Of a stretch of DNA of 64,000 nt, positions 34,284 to 42,312 are shown piece by piece. The notes beneath the pieces were generated by a model. The model saw only the letters and a list, made by a program, of their open reading frames with translations, was not told the DNA's origin and did no database searches. Location of the stretch: assembly GCA_949298795.1 (NCBI GenBank), contig CASFXV010000002.1:83653-147652 (forward strand). Direction: 5' to 3'. The translations under genes and the position numbers were made by a program. This stretch comes from an uncultured bacterium. GTDB lineage: Bacteria > Elusimicrobiota > Elusimicrobia > Elusimicrobiales > Elusimicrobiaceae. The first letter of the stretch is position 1. The number at the start of each line of letters is the position of its first letter.

Positions 34284-35579
34284 ATGAAAAGAAGTATCGC
34301 TTTATTTACCGCATTACTCGCCGCCGCCGCCCTGCAGGCTGAAAGCATCAAACTAAAAGACGGCACTATTTTAAGCGGTTCCATTTTAAGCCAAACCCAA
34401 TATACTTTAAACCTGGCCACTTCTTACGGCACTGTTACCCTCAACCAAAAAGAAATTGAACAGATTTTGCCGGACAAACACCGCATTTTGCTTAAAGGCG
34501 GGACGCAGCTTGTCGGCGTTATTTTAGATTTGGACGAATTTAACCTGAAACTTCAAACAGACAGCGGCGTAGTAAACATAGACATGCCTCAAATAGCCAA
34601 TATTGAAGTGTATGACTATGACCAAGGCGAAAAACAACAACAGCAATATGTAGAGCAAAAAATAGAAACCGCCGCCCAGGCCGCACAAAAGCAACAGCAA
34701 ATCGCCCAAACCGGTACGGTAGAAGCGGCGGGTGGATTGTCTTTTGATTCGGATATAGACAAAGTGTTTGACGCCCAAAATGCCACCGTGGTAGGCGGGC
34801 GCGTGGTCACCCAAACCCCTACTCAGCCCGTCACTCCCACCGCGCAAGCCCCAAAAATGTTAAGCGATGAAGAAGCCTTTTTAAAAGGGGTGAAATCCGG
34901 CGCGGTCACCCAGCAGGAATTTGCCGCCGCGGCCAAAACGGAGCTGGCCTCCAAAAAACAACCTAAAAAAGAATCCCCTTTAAAAAATGAACAGAATTTC
35001 AACAAATATTTGGCCATTCAACTAGGTGCGATGCCGTTGGATTTACAATTAAACGTAAGCAAACTGCCCGGCTTTGAGGGGCAAACCGAACCTAAAGATT
35101 TAAGCGGCACCAGCGTTGTGGTTGCGGGTAAGTTTTTGTGGCGGGTAATGGACAGCAACTTTTGGCTGGGCCCTACGTTAAGCATAGCCAATATTGACGG
35201 GGCAGACTTCCCGGATTTAGACCCTAACGCCGCTGACCCGACCCACTATCCTAATCCTACGGTAAAAACCAGCGGACAAATTTTTAATATTGGTTTGGCG
35301 GCAAATTATTACATCAATCCCCAACACCGCTTTGCTTTTTATTTAACGGGCAACGCCGGGTATGAGATGTTATCCCTTAATTACCGGGGAGAGGTGGAAA
35401 GCCGCTCCTTCAAATCTAACGGGCTGTCCGCTTCCGCCGGGGCAGGGGTAGAAACCCGCATAGACGATTTATATTTAGGAATAGAAGTGCGCCAACAGTT
35501 TGTCGCCCGGAGTGATGAGCTGGAAGACTCTGCCGCCTCCAACACCGTATTTAGCGCGCAAGCCAGCTGGAAATTTTAA
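34284..35579 (+). CDS. Outer-membrane protein with tandem Sm-like repeats and a C-terminal barrel
   Basis: 431 residues. A signal peptide of about 20 ends LQA. Residues about 21-60 (IKLKDGTILSGSILSQ...) and 68-108 (ILLKGGTQLVGVILDL...) are two copies of the same strand-rich unit, of the kind seen in LSm/SH3-like beta barrels. A Gln/Ala/Thr-rich linker runs from about 115 to 240. From about 245 to the end are alternating strands (NFWLGPTLSIANI, RFAFYLTGNAGYEM, LYLGIEVRQQF) ending in Phe, as in outer-membrane beta-barrels of OmpA size. The next gene starts at the base after its stop. Confidence 0.72.
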   Translation: MKRSIALFTALLAAAALQAESIKLKDGTILSGSILSQTQYTLNLATSYGTVTLNQKEIEQILPDKHRILLKGGTQLVGVILDLDEFNLKLQTDSGVVNIDMPQIANIEVYDYDQGEKQQQQYVEQKIETAAQAAQKQQQIAQTGTVEAAGGLSFDSDIDKVFDAQNATVVGGRVVTQTPTQPVTPTAQAPKMLSDEEAFLKGVKSGAVTQQEFAAAAKTELASKKQPKKESPLKNEQNFNKYLAIQLGAMPLDLQLNVSKLPGFEGQTEPKDLSGTSVVVAGKFLWRVMDSNFWLGPTLSIANIDGADFPDLDPNAADPTHYPNPTVKTSGQIFNIGLAANYYINPQHRFAFYLTGNAGYEMLSLNYRGEVESRSFKSNGLSASAGAGVETRIDDLYLGIEVRQQFVARSDELEDSAASNTVFSAQASWKF

Positions 35580-36672
35580 ATGAACATACTTGTTTTGCCC
35601 AATGCGTTTAAAGGTTCTTTAAGCGCACTGCAAGCGGCACGTATTTTGCACAAAGCGTTATCCCCCCGTCACCGCGTTTTCGCCGCCCCGGTTTCCGACG
35701 GAGGAGACGGTTTTATAGATTTTTTTAAATATCTTTATCCCTCCGCGCGCTTGGTTTATTTTCAGGCTAGAAACGCTTTCTATAAAAATAAAAAAACATC
35801 TTATCTCCTCCTGCCGGACGGCAAAACCGCCGTTATAGAAACCGCCCGCATTTGCGGCTTGGGTACAGCCAAAAAAGAAGAGCTGGACCCTCTAAACGCC
35901 ACTTCTTACGGGGTGGGGCAAGCCATTATGCACGCCGTTAAAAAAGGGGCTAAAAATATTTATATCGGTTTAGGAGGAGTAGCCTGCAACGACGGAGGAA
36001 GCGGAGCCGCCACAGCTTGCGGAACCCGCTTATCGGACAAACAAAACCGTACATTGGCCTTGGGCGCCCAGCCTTTATTGCAGCTGGCGCATATAGATAA
36101 TACGGGTTTAGTAAAAAATTTAAAAGGAGTCCGCCTGTTTGCCGTGGCGGACGTTACCAACCCGCTTTTAGGGCCTAAAAGCTCCGCCAAAATATTCGGC
36201 CCGCAAAAAGGGGCCACCCCCAGCCAAGTAAAATTATTGGACCGCGCCATGGCCGTTTACGCCCGCCGCATAAAAAAAGAACTGGGCAAAGACATCGCCC
36301 ACACGCCTTCCACCGCGGCGGCGGGAGCCATTTGCGCCGGGTTGTACGGCTTATTTAACGCAAAAATCTTGTTAGGCTCGGATTTTTTGTTTCACAAAGC
36401 ACACTTTCATAAGCAAGCGCAGCGCGCGGACTTGATTATCACGGCAGAAGGCAAGCTGGACAGCCAAACCTTTGGAGGCAAAGCCCCCCTGGCGGTTATC
36501 AAATTGGCCAAAAAATACAAAAAGCCGGTTCGGGCAATTGGGCAAGGACGCGCTGAAACACCTCTCTTTCCTGCCGGACCAAATAGCCGTACTGAGTGAT
36601 TTTGCCCGCTCCCCGCAGGATTGCCGTCTGCACGCCGCCAAATACCTAAAACGCCTTTGCAAGACGTTATAA
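35580..36672 (+). pseudogene. Glycerate kinase, frameshifted near the 3' end
   Basis: The frame from 35580 gives 320 residues typical of GlxK/GarK kinases: NILVLPNAFKGSLSALQAA, VSDGGDGFIDF, ETARICGL, GLGGVACNDGGSGAATA and ITAEGKLDSQTFGGKAP. After KKPVRAI the frame becomes unrelated and stops at 36599. The +1 frame continues the expected C-terminus (LGKDALKHLSFLPDQ, then VLSDFARSPQ) to TAA at 36672. A net +1 shift lies at about 36535-36540; the family's AGT/AGS-type residues at this point are missing, so a deletion of a few bases such as 8 is likely. The product would lose its last helices. A sequencing or assembly error is the main alternative. Confidence 0.75.
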
Positions 36673-36695
36673 AAAATGATTGCATACGGAATAAA

Positions 36696-38036
36696 TTACA
36701 TATAAACCCGAAGTTGGGTTAAACGAAAACCCGGCTTATTCAAGCCGGGCTTTCTATTTAAGAGGGATTTTGTTCTTGGGCTCCGTCTGGAGCGGGCGCC
36801 GGCTGCAAAGCGGGGTCCGGCGACGGTAAAAGCGCCGTCCGCCAGCCATTTCAACCCGCCTTTTTCTATACGAAAAGACATTAAATTGGAAAAGATAACG
36901 CTAAAGAAAATAACGGAATAAATTACATCCTGCACGGCCCCCCCGTCCCCCGGCAGCTGCTGCGCCACCATGGCCGCCAACACCGCACTGACGAGCCCAT
37001 TAGGGCACATAGCCAGCAGAACGGAAGCGTCTGTGCGGCTTATTTTCTTAGAGGTGCACAAATCCACCGCCGGCCAGCGCACCAACAACTTTATCACTGC
37101 CAACATGGCCCCCGCCGCCACAAACTGCCATTCCCCAATGCGCATGCAAATGCCCATGTATACAAAGAAAAGCGTTTTAAAAATAAATTTCAGTTCATCA
37201 AAAAACACGCGTTCTTCCGCGTTTAAAGCAACGCCTTTAAACTCAAATTTTTTAAGCCACAACCGGCTGAACATACGTATATTCCCCGCCACAATACCAA
37301 AAGTAAGCGTGGCGATGGCGCCGTCCCCCCCTAACAGTTCGCTGGCCCCATATACTAAAAGCACAAAAGCAAACGTAAGGGAAACAGCATTCTCCATACG
37401 GCGGATGCGGTTTAAAACGCCCATCCAAAACAGCCCCGCCGCCAACGCAAACAAAATGCCAATACCAAAGGATTTAACAATCTGCAGCCCCACCAGTCCG
37501 GCGGATACGGCTTCCCCTTTCACCAAAACCCCCAGCAAAGCCAACGCCACCACAATGGAGTATACGCCCGTTAAGTTGGCTTCCAAAAAAAGAATGGTTT
37601 TGGTATTATCGGCAATTTTCAACTTGGCAAGCATAGGCACAATAATAGCGGCGGAATTATTCGCCACAATGGATCCGATAATAAAAGAGGCCATCAGCGG
37701 CAGGCTTAGCGTCCAATGCACGGCAAAAGAAACCACCACCCCCACCAGCACAAAACAAACCGTAGTAAGCAGCAACCCCTGCCCCACCGCGCCGCGCAGA
37801 GAGGAAACTTTAAAGTCAATTCCGCTTTCAAAAAGTACCACAATCAACGCCAACGTGGTAAAAATTTCCCCGGCGGAGCCAAACATATCCGGCGTTACTA
37901 TCTGCAGGCCGGGGCCGATAATCATCCCCAGCACCATCAAAGGCAATACGTCCGGAAGGCGGGTTTTTTCAAACAAGAAAGAAAACATTTGCCCCAGGAA
38001 CAAAACGGCACCGATAAACAAAATGGCGTAAGTCAT
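36696..38036 (-). CDS. Monovalent cation/proton antiporter (CPA family), C-terminus probably frameshifted
   Basis: 446 residues as read. About 12 membrane segments begin AILFIGAVLFLGQMFSFLFE, with RLPDVLPLMVLGMIIGPG, the ESGIDF region, IVANNSAA and CPNGLVSAVLA. The layout fits CPA Na+/H+ or K+/H+ exchangers; the ion is not deducible. The last 48 residues are odd: they read through the terminator hairpin (KPGLNKPGF is the two stem arms). A one-base shift near 36835 would give a Pro/Ala/Gln tail ending NPS at TAA 36758-36760, just before the terminator. I take the real end to be 36758. It is divergent from the response regulator. Confidence 0.82.
   Translation of the reverse strand: MTYAILFIGAVLFLGQMFSFLFEKTRLPDVLPLMVLGMIIGPGLQIVTPDMFGSAGEIFTTLALIVVLFESGIDFKVSSLRGAVGQGLLLTTVCFVLVGVVVSFAVHWTLSLPLMASFIIGSIVANNSAAIIVPMLAKLKIADNTKTILFLEANLTGVYSIVVALALLGVLVKGEAVSAGLVGLQIVKSFGIGILFALAAGLFWMGVLNRIRRMENAVSLTFAFVLLVYGASELLGGDGAIATLTFGIVAGNIRMFSRLWLKKFEFKGVALNAEERVFFDELKFIFKTLFFVYMGICMRIGEWQFVAAGAMLAVIKLLVRWPAVDLCTSKKISRTDASVLLAMCPNGLVSAVLAAMVAQQLPGDGGAVQDVIYSVIFFSVIFSNLMSFRIEKGGLKWLADGAFTVAGPRFAAGARSRRSPRTKSLLNRKPGLNKPGFRLTQLRVYM
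36726..36753. terminator. Bidirectional terminator between glycerate kinase and antiporter
   Basis: CCCGGCTT-ATTC-AAGCCGGG (36730-36749) with AAAA before and CTTTCT after. It lies inside the antiporter frame as now read, which argues that frame is shifted. Confidence 0.8.
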
Positions 38037-38098
38037 ATTGTTATTATATGAAAATTTATCCTTGCGCCGGGAAACAATATTTCATTTAATACATTATT

Positions 38099-39031
38099 AT
38101 GGAACACAATGCGAAAATTTTACTGGCGGACGATTCCCCCACCCTGCGTTTTTTAGTGGCCGAAGTATTAACTGAAGCCGGCTTTACCGTGGTGGAAGCA
38201 GAAGACGGACAGGACGCCGTGGAAAAGACGTATAAAGAAAACCCGGATTTGCTTATTTTGGATTACGACATGCCCCGTAAAACCGGTTTTGAAGTGGTGC
38301 GTGAAATACGCAGCCGCACCGGCTATTTGCATACGCCCATTATCATTTTTACGGCGGATACGCATAAATCCACCAAAATGGAAGGCCTTGGCCTAGATAT
38401 AGACGACTACTTAAACAAACCGGCGGACGGGGACGAAATTGTGGCCCGCGTAAAATTATTATTAAAACGCAATAAACAAAAAATGGACAGCAACCCCCTT
38501 ACCCGCCTGCCGGGGAACCCGTCCATACAAGCGCGGGTGGAAAGCGAAATAGCCTCCGGCCGGCAATTTGCCGTCTTATATTGTGATTTAAATAATTTTA
38601 AAGCCTATAATGACAAATACGGCTTTGCCGCTGGGGATAGGGTGTTAGTTTCCGTGGCCGGTATTATTATACAGGCTTCCGCTCAGGATAACACCTCTTT
38701 TGTGGGGCACATAGGCGGGGATGATTTTATTGTGGTGTGTTCCTTTGAAAAAGCGCAAAGCATTGCCCAAGCCATTATCCAGCAGTTGGACGCAACGGCT
38801 CCTTCTTTTTATAACGAGCAGGACCGGGCGCAAGGTTTTATGGAATCCGTTAACCGCAAAGGGGAAAAGGAACGCTTCAAATTCTTGTCTATAGGCATTG
38901 GCATTGTGCATAACAGCCAGCGCCCGCTTACGTCTTTTGCTATGGTAAGCAACATAGGCAGTGAACTAAAATGTTTAGCTAAGCAACATGAAGGCCTAAG
39001 CTATTATGTATTGGACCGCCGCACCGCTTAA
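38099..39031 (+). CDS. Response regulator with GGDEF domain
   Basis: 310 residues. The receiver domain (1-125) has the acidic pair in LLADDSP, phospho-accepting Asp in LILDYDMP (around 57), Thr in FTADTH and Lys in NKPADG. A linker coiled segment leads to a GGDEF domain with CDLNNFKAYNDKYG and GGDDF in place of GGDEF. The metal and active-site acidic residues are present, so diguanylate cyclase activity is possible. No RxxD inhibitory site is seen before GGDDF (FVGH instead). The output would be c-di-GMP controlled by an unlinked histidine kinase. A -10-like TACATT ends 3 nt before ATG. Confidence 0.88.
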   Translation: MEHNAKILLADDSPTLRFLVAEVLTEAGFTVVEAEDGQDAVEKTYKENPDLLILDYDMPRKTGFEVVREIRSRTGYLHTPIIIFTADTHKSTKMEGLGLDIDDYLNKPADGDEIVARVKLLLKRNKQKMDSNPLTRLPGNPSIQARVESEIASGRQFAVLYCDLNNFKAYNDKYGFAAGDRVLVSVAGIIIQASAQDNTSFVGHIGGDDFIVVCSFEKAQSIAQAIIQQLDATAPSFYNEQDRAQGFMESVNRKGEKERFKFLSIGIGIVHNSQRPLTSFAMVSNIGSELKCLAKQHEGLSYYVLDRRTA

Positions 39032-39043
39032 CTTGATGGTTAC

Positions 39044-39073
39044 AAAAAAGCCCTTCTTTAAGAAGGGCTTTTT
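39044..39073. terminator. Bidirectional terminator between GGDEF regulator and crcB
   Basis: AAAAAAGCCCTTCTT / AAGAAGGGCTTTTT hairpin between converging genes. Confidence 0.9.
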
Positions 39074-39083
39074 GTTTTGCTTT

Positions 39084-39446
39084 TTAAAAAGGCCTGTGCA
39101 GTTTAAATCCGCCCCATACAAACAGCAAACAAACGGTTATATTTAAAAAAATATTCAACAAAGCCAACCCCGTTTCTTTCCCGTTTAGCAAAGTCAAGGT
39201 ATCTAATGAAAAGCTGGAAAACGTGGTAAACCCGCCCAACACGCCCACCACCAAAAACAAACGGGCTGGGTGGGAAGGAGAATCAAAATACGGAGCTAAA
39301 AAGCCGATAAGCAAACTGCCCGCGGCATTTACCGCCAGCGTAGCCCAATGCCCGCGCCACATAAGCGCCGCCGCGCCCAGCGTTACGCCGTAACGAAGCG
39401 CCGCTCCCACAAAACCGCCTAAACCTACATATAAAAAAGCCGCCAT
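39084..39446 (-). CDS. crcB: Fluoride exporter Fluc/CrcB
   Basis: 120 residues, four membrane segments. The signature GGFTTFSSFSLDT (around 72) carries the phenylalanines that line the fluoride pores and the central Na+ site, and NAAGSLLIGF (around 40) has the conserved pore Asn. It works as an antiparallel dimer in the inner membrane and lets F- leave the cell. It follows gph by 25 nt, so it is the last gene of a long operon; no fluoride riboswitch fits in that gap. Confidence 0.93.
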   Translation of the reverse strand: MAAFLYVGLGGFVGAALRYGVTLGAAALMWRGHWATLAVNAAGSLLIGFLAPYFDSPSHPARLFLVVGVLGGFTTFSSFSLDTLTLLNGKETGLALLNIFLNITVCLLFVWGGFKLHRPF

Positions 39447-39471
39447 ATTGTTTACGTCCTATAAAATTCTT

Positions 39472-40122
39472 CTATAAAAGTTTTAAAATATCCTGCGCTT
39501 CCGCCGCCCAGCAGGAAGGGTGATAAGGGGCCAATTGTTCGCGTGAGCGAAACCCCCACAACACCGCACACGCACGCAAAGAAGCATTTAAAGCGGTTTG
39601 CATGTCTACGTCACTGTCCCCCACGTACAATACGGCTTCTTTAGGGGTTGGGGCCGCGTGCAAAATATCGGCCACAATTTGCGGGTGAGGCTTAACCGGC
39701 ACATGATCCCGCGCCCCCAATACGCAGCAAAAAGGGATTTGCGGAAAGTAATGCTTAATTAATTTTTCAGTGGCGCTGTGGTATTTATTAGAGGCAATCG
39801 CCAGCTTAATCCCCCGGGCATTCAATGTCTTTAATAAATCCATAATACCAGGGTAAACGGATGTGGCGTCCGCGTTGTGTTTGTCATAATGCGCTTGAAA
39901 AACGGAGCGCATTTTTTCTATATTTTCAGGCGTTTTGGCACCGTCCGGCAGGGCGCGTTCCAATAATTTGGTAACGCCGTTGCCCACAAAAGAGCGGCAC
40001 TCTTCCTCCCCCCGCGGGGGGAAACCCAACGTTTTTAACGCATAATTGGCCGATGCGGCCAAATCCGCAATAGTATTTAAAAGGGTTCCGTCCAAATCAA
40101 AAATAACCAGCTTTGTATTCAT
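39472..40122 (-). CDS. gph: HAD phosphatase, phosphoglycolate phosphatase-like
   Basis: 216 residues. Motif I FDLDGTLLNT (Asp8 and Asp10), motif II ASNKYH (around 111), the motif III lysine (KPHP, around 145) and motif IV GDSDVDMQTA (around 167) are all present with the four-helix cap of the Gph/PgmB class. The likely substrate is 2-phosphoglycolate, but related enzymes act on other small phosphates. A hairpin lies between it and the hydrolase gene upstream. Confidence 0.85.
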   Translation of the reverse strand: MNTKLVIFDLDGTLLNTIADLAASANYALKTLGFPPRGEEECRSFVGNGVTKLLERALPDGAKTPENIEKMRSVFQAHYDKHNADATSVYPGIMDLLKTLNARGIKLAIASNKYHSATEKLIKHYFPQIPFCCVLGARDHVPVKPHPQIVADILHAAPTPKEAVLYVGDSDVDMQTALNASLRACAVLWGFRSREQLAPYHPSCWAAEAQDILKLL

Positions 40123-40137
40123 ACTTCCTAGATCCTC

Positions 40138-40162
40138 AAATAAAAGCCGCCCTTAGGCGGCC
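40138..40162 (-). terminator. Hairpin, possible attenuating terminator before gph
   Basis: GCCGCC-CTTA-GGCGGC followed on the minus strand by TTTTATTT, 15 nt before the gph ATG. Read-through is needed if gph shares the upstream promoter. Confidence 0.6.
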
Positions 40163-40175
40163 GGTACAAGTGCCG

Positions 40176-41069
40176 TTATAAATAACGGCGGAAAAAATCG
40201 CTTAGGCGTTGTTTGTATTCAAAACCGCCCACTTCCGCGCATTTGTTGTGTTTGGCGCCGGGAACCAGCCAAATTTCTTTGGGGTCTCCCGCACGTTTAA
40301 ACAGCAGTTTGGCCTGCGCGGCGGGGACAATACTGTCATAACGCCCGTGAATAATAAACACCGGGCGGGGAGAAATTTTACCTATATTGTATTTAGGGCT
40401 GTAGCGCTCCGGGTTAACGTGCAAATCTTTGCGGATATAATGCAGAACAATGGGAATGACTGGGAAAGAAGGCACTTTATGATGTACCCACGCCCAGCGG
40501 GAAACCACCCGCCGAAACGAATAGTAAGACGCTTCCGCCGCCACGCAGCTGATTTGCGGGTTGGAAGCCCCTTCGCAAATAGCCACCATCGCCCCCATAG
40601 ACAAGCCGTATAATCCTATTTTTTTGCAGGACTCCGGCCGGGTTTCTTTTAAATATTTAATGGCGGCGCGCACGTCCCGCGTTTCCAAATAACCGATGGA
40701 ACTGATTTTTCCTCCGCTTTCCCCCAAAGCGCGGAAATCAAAATACAATAAGTTAAAGCCCAAATCATGCAAAAAATACGTGTTTTTTAAAATGTCCGAA
40801 CGGTTCATTCCCCAGCCGTGCATTAAAATAATGGTCTTTTCAGACCCGTCATACGGAATAAACCAACCCTTAATATTTACCTTGTCTTCCGTAGTAAAAT
40901 AGACATTATCGTAAGGCATTTTATATTCGTCCGGCCAAAGATACAGCGCCTTGCGCTTAGACACCGGGTGCAATACTTTTTTAGCCGTATACGCACACAG
41001 CCACACCAGCCCCAAAGCGGCCACAGACAAACAAATTAAAATAAGTAATAAAATATGCCACCAATGCAT
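40176..41069 (-). CDS. Membrane-anchored alpha/beta hydrolase
   Basis: 297 residues. One hydrophobic segment (about 5-28) anchors it. The hydrolase fold has the oxyanion region LMHGWGMNRSD (around 83), nucleophile elbow GLSMGA (around 155), acid in HGRYDSIVP (around 240) and catalytic His in GAKHNKC (around 273). The layout resembles the YqkD/BAAT-like or S9-like esterases found in many bacteria, facing the periplasm or the outer leaflet. The substrate is unknown. It starts 12 nt after nnrD. An 8-bp inverted repeat overlaps its stop codon. Confidence 0.85.
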   Translation of the reverse strand: MHWWHILLLILICLSVAALGLVWLCAYTAKKVLHPVSKRKALYLWPDEYKMPYDNVYFTTEDKVNIKGWFIPYDGSEKTIILMHGWGMNRSDILKNTYFLHDLGFNLLYFDFRALGESGGKISSIGYLETRDVRAAIKYLKETRPESCKKIGLYGLSMGAMVAICEGASNPQISCVAAEASYYSFRRVVSRWAWVHHKVPSFPVIPIVLHYIRKDLHVNPERYSPKYNIGKISPRPVFIIHGRYDSIVPAAQAKLLFKRAGDPKEIWLVPGAKHNKCAEVGGFEYKQRLSDFFRRYL

Positions 41070-41081
41070 TGTATCTTTCCT

Positions 41082-41969
41082 TTATTTTAACACTTGGCTT
41101 ATGGCATCTGGCAGGTAGTCCAATAATTCACCCGCCAGCACACAATAATCCGTTAAATCTCCGGCGGCCAAATCCCCGCTTAAACCGTGTAAATATACGG
41201 CACAGGCGGCGGCTTTTTGCGCACTGGCTAAGTTAAATCCTTCCGCCAAGCCTATCTGCGCCAAAAAACCGGCTACTAATCCGCACAAAACGTCCCCCGT
41301 ACCCGCTTTAGCTAGCGCACATCCGCCGGTAGGGTTTTGCCATACTTCATCTCCTGCGCATAAAAGGGTATTTTTCCCTTTCAGCAGGCAGACCGCGCCC
41401 GTTTTTTCTTTTAACGCGCGTACTTGCTGTTCCCGGGTTTTTTTGTCGCGGGCGATATCGGTTTTTAGCAAGCGGGCCATTTCCCCGGGGTGCGGGGTAA
41501 GCACGGTAATCTGTTCACGCGGGAAAACGCTGTCCAGCCCGCTGGCGGCCAAACGGTTTAACGCGTCCGCATCCGCCACCAAAGGCAAATGACACTGCTT
41601 CATAAAAGGAACCGCCGCCGGCGAAGATCCTAGCCCCGGCCCAATGACCGCCAAACACGGGTTAAAAGCTTTTACCAAGGCATCCAACACGCCTAACGCG
41701 CGCAAATCAATTACGCCGTCTGTTTCCGGCAGGGGAAAAGTAATGGCTTCCGGCAAAGCGGCTATAGCCGCCGCTTGGCGGCTTTGCGGCAACGCAAGCA
41801 CCACCAGCCCCGCACCGGCTTTTAAAACGCTTTTGGCGCACAGCAGCGCCGCGCCCGTCATGGTATTGGACCCGGCCACCACCAACACGCGGCCAAAAGT
41901 GCCTTTGTTGGAATCGGACTCTCTTTGAGGCAAAAAGGATTTTATGGTTTTACGTTTAATTTCGCGCAT
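41082..41969 (-). CDS. nnrD: ADP-dependent NAD(P)H-hydrate dehydratase
   Basis: 295 residues of the YjeF C-terminal (ribokinase-like) domain only; the epimerase domain NnrE is absent, so it would be encoded elsewhere. GRVLVVAGSNTMTGAALLCA opens the fold, VIGPGLGSS and LTPHPGEMARLL line the substrate site, and GTGDVLCGLVAGFLAQ holds the catalytic Asp. It repairs damaged NADHX/NADPHX. Its start lies 14 nt inside acpS. Confidence 0.92.
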   Translation of the reverse strand: MREIKRKTIKSFLPQRESDSNKGTFGRVLVVAGSNTMTGAALLCAKSVLKAGAGLVVLALPQSRQAAAIAALPEAITFPLPETDGVIDLRALGVLDALVKAFNPCLAVIGPGLGSSPAAVPFMKQCHLPLVADADALNRLAASGLDSVFPREQITVLTPHPGEMARLLKTDIARDKKTREQQVRALKEKTGAVCLLKGKNTLLCAGDEVWQNPTGGCALAKAGTGDVLCGLVAGFLAQIGLAEGFNLASAQKAAACAVYLHGLSGDLAAGDLTDYCVLAGELLDYLPDAISQVLK

Positions 41970-42312
41970 TTTCCACCACCGCCGTAGCTACGGCATAGTT
42001 TTTTGTATGGGACAGACTGATAAAAACCCGCAAACCGGCGCACCTTTCATCATCTATATGAATACGGGGTTCTCCGTCCGGCCCGTTATGTACCGTTATC
42101 TTTTTAAAAGCCACTTCACCAAACGGCAAAGCTTTGTAAACCGCCTCTTTGGCGGCAAAACGTACGGCCAAATGTTCAAAACAATTTTTGCGGGCGCGGC
42201 AATAGGCAATTTCTTCGGCGGAAAAAATCCGCTCCAGCGCGCCGGGCTTTTTGGCAAAATCCGCTATGCGCGCCACTTCCACAATATCCGTGCCCAACCC
42301 TACAATCGCCAT
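41956..42312 (-). CDS. acpS: Holo-[acyl-carrier-protein] synthase
   Basis: 118 residues, normal for the AcpS trimer. It starts MAIVGLGTDIVEVARI with metal-binding Asp9 and has RFAAKEAVYKAL with the second metal ligand Glu. It moves phosphopantetheine from CoA to ACP. Its ATG overlaps the glmS stop (TAATG), and nnrD overlaps its end; acpS-nnrD is a common neighbour pair. Confidence 0.96.
   Translation of the reverse strand: MAIVGLGTDIVEVARIADFAKKPGALERIFSAEEIAYCRARKNCFEHLAVRFAAKEAVYKALPFGEVAFKKITVHNGPDGEPRIHIDDERCAGLRVFISLSHTKNYAVATAVVENARN

Noticed and set aside
36970..38031. 353-codon open frame on the plus strand
   Set aside because: Antisense to the antiporter; Thr/Ser/Asn-rich composition without any motif.
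38099..39031. Hypr-type GGDEF making cGAMP
   Set aside because: The base-selecting aspartate in the AGD turn is kept; Hypr enzymes carry Ser there.
39447..39471. Fluoride riboswitch before crcB
   Set aside because: Only 25 nt separate crcB from gph, too short for the aptamer.
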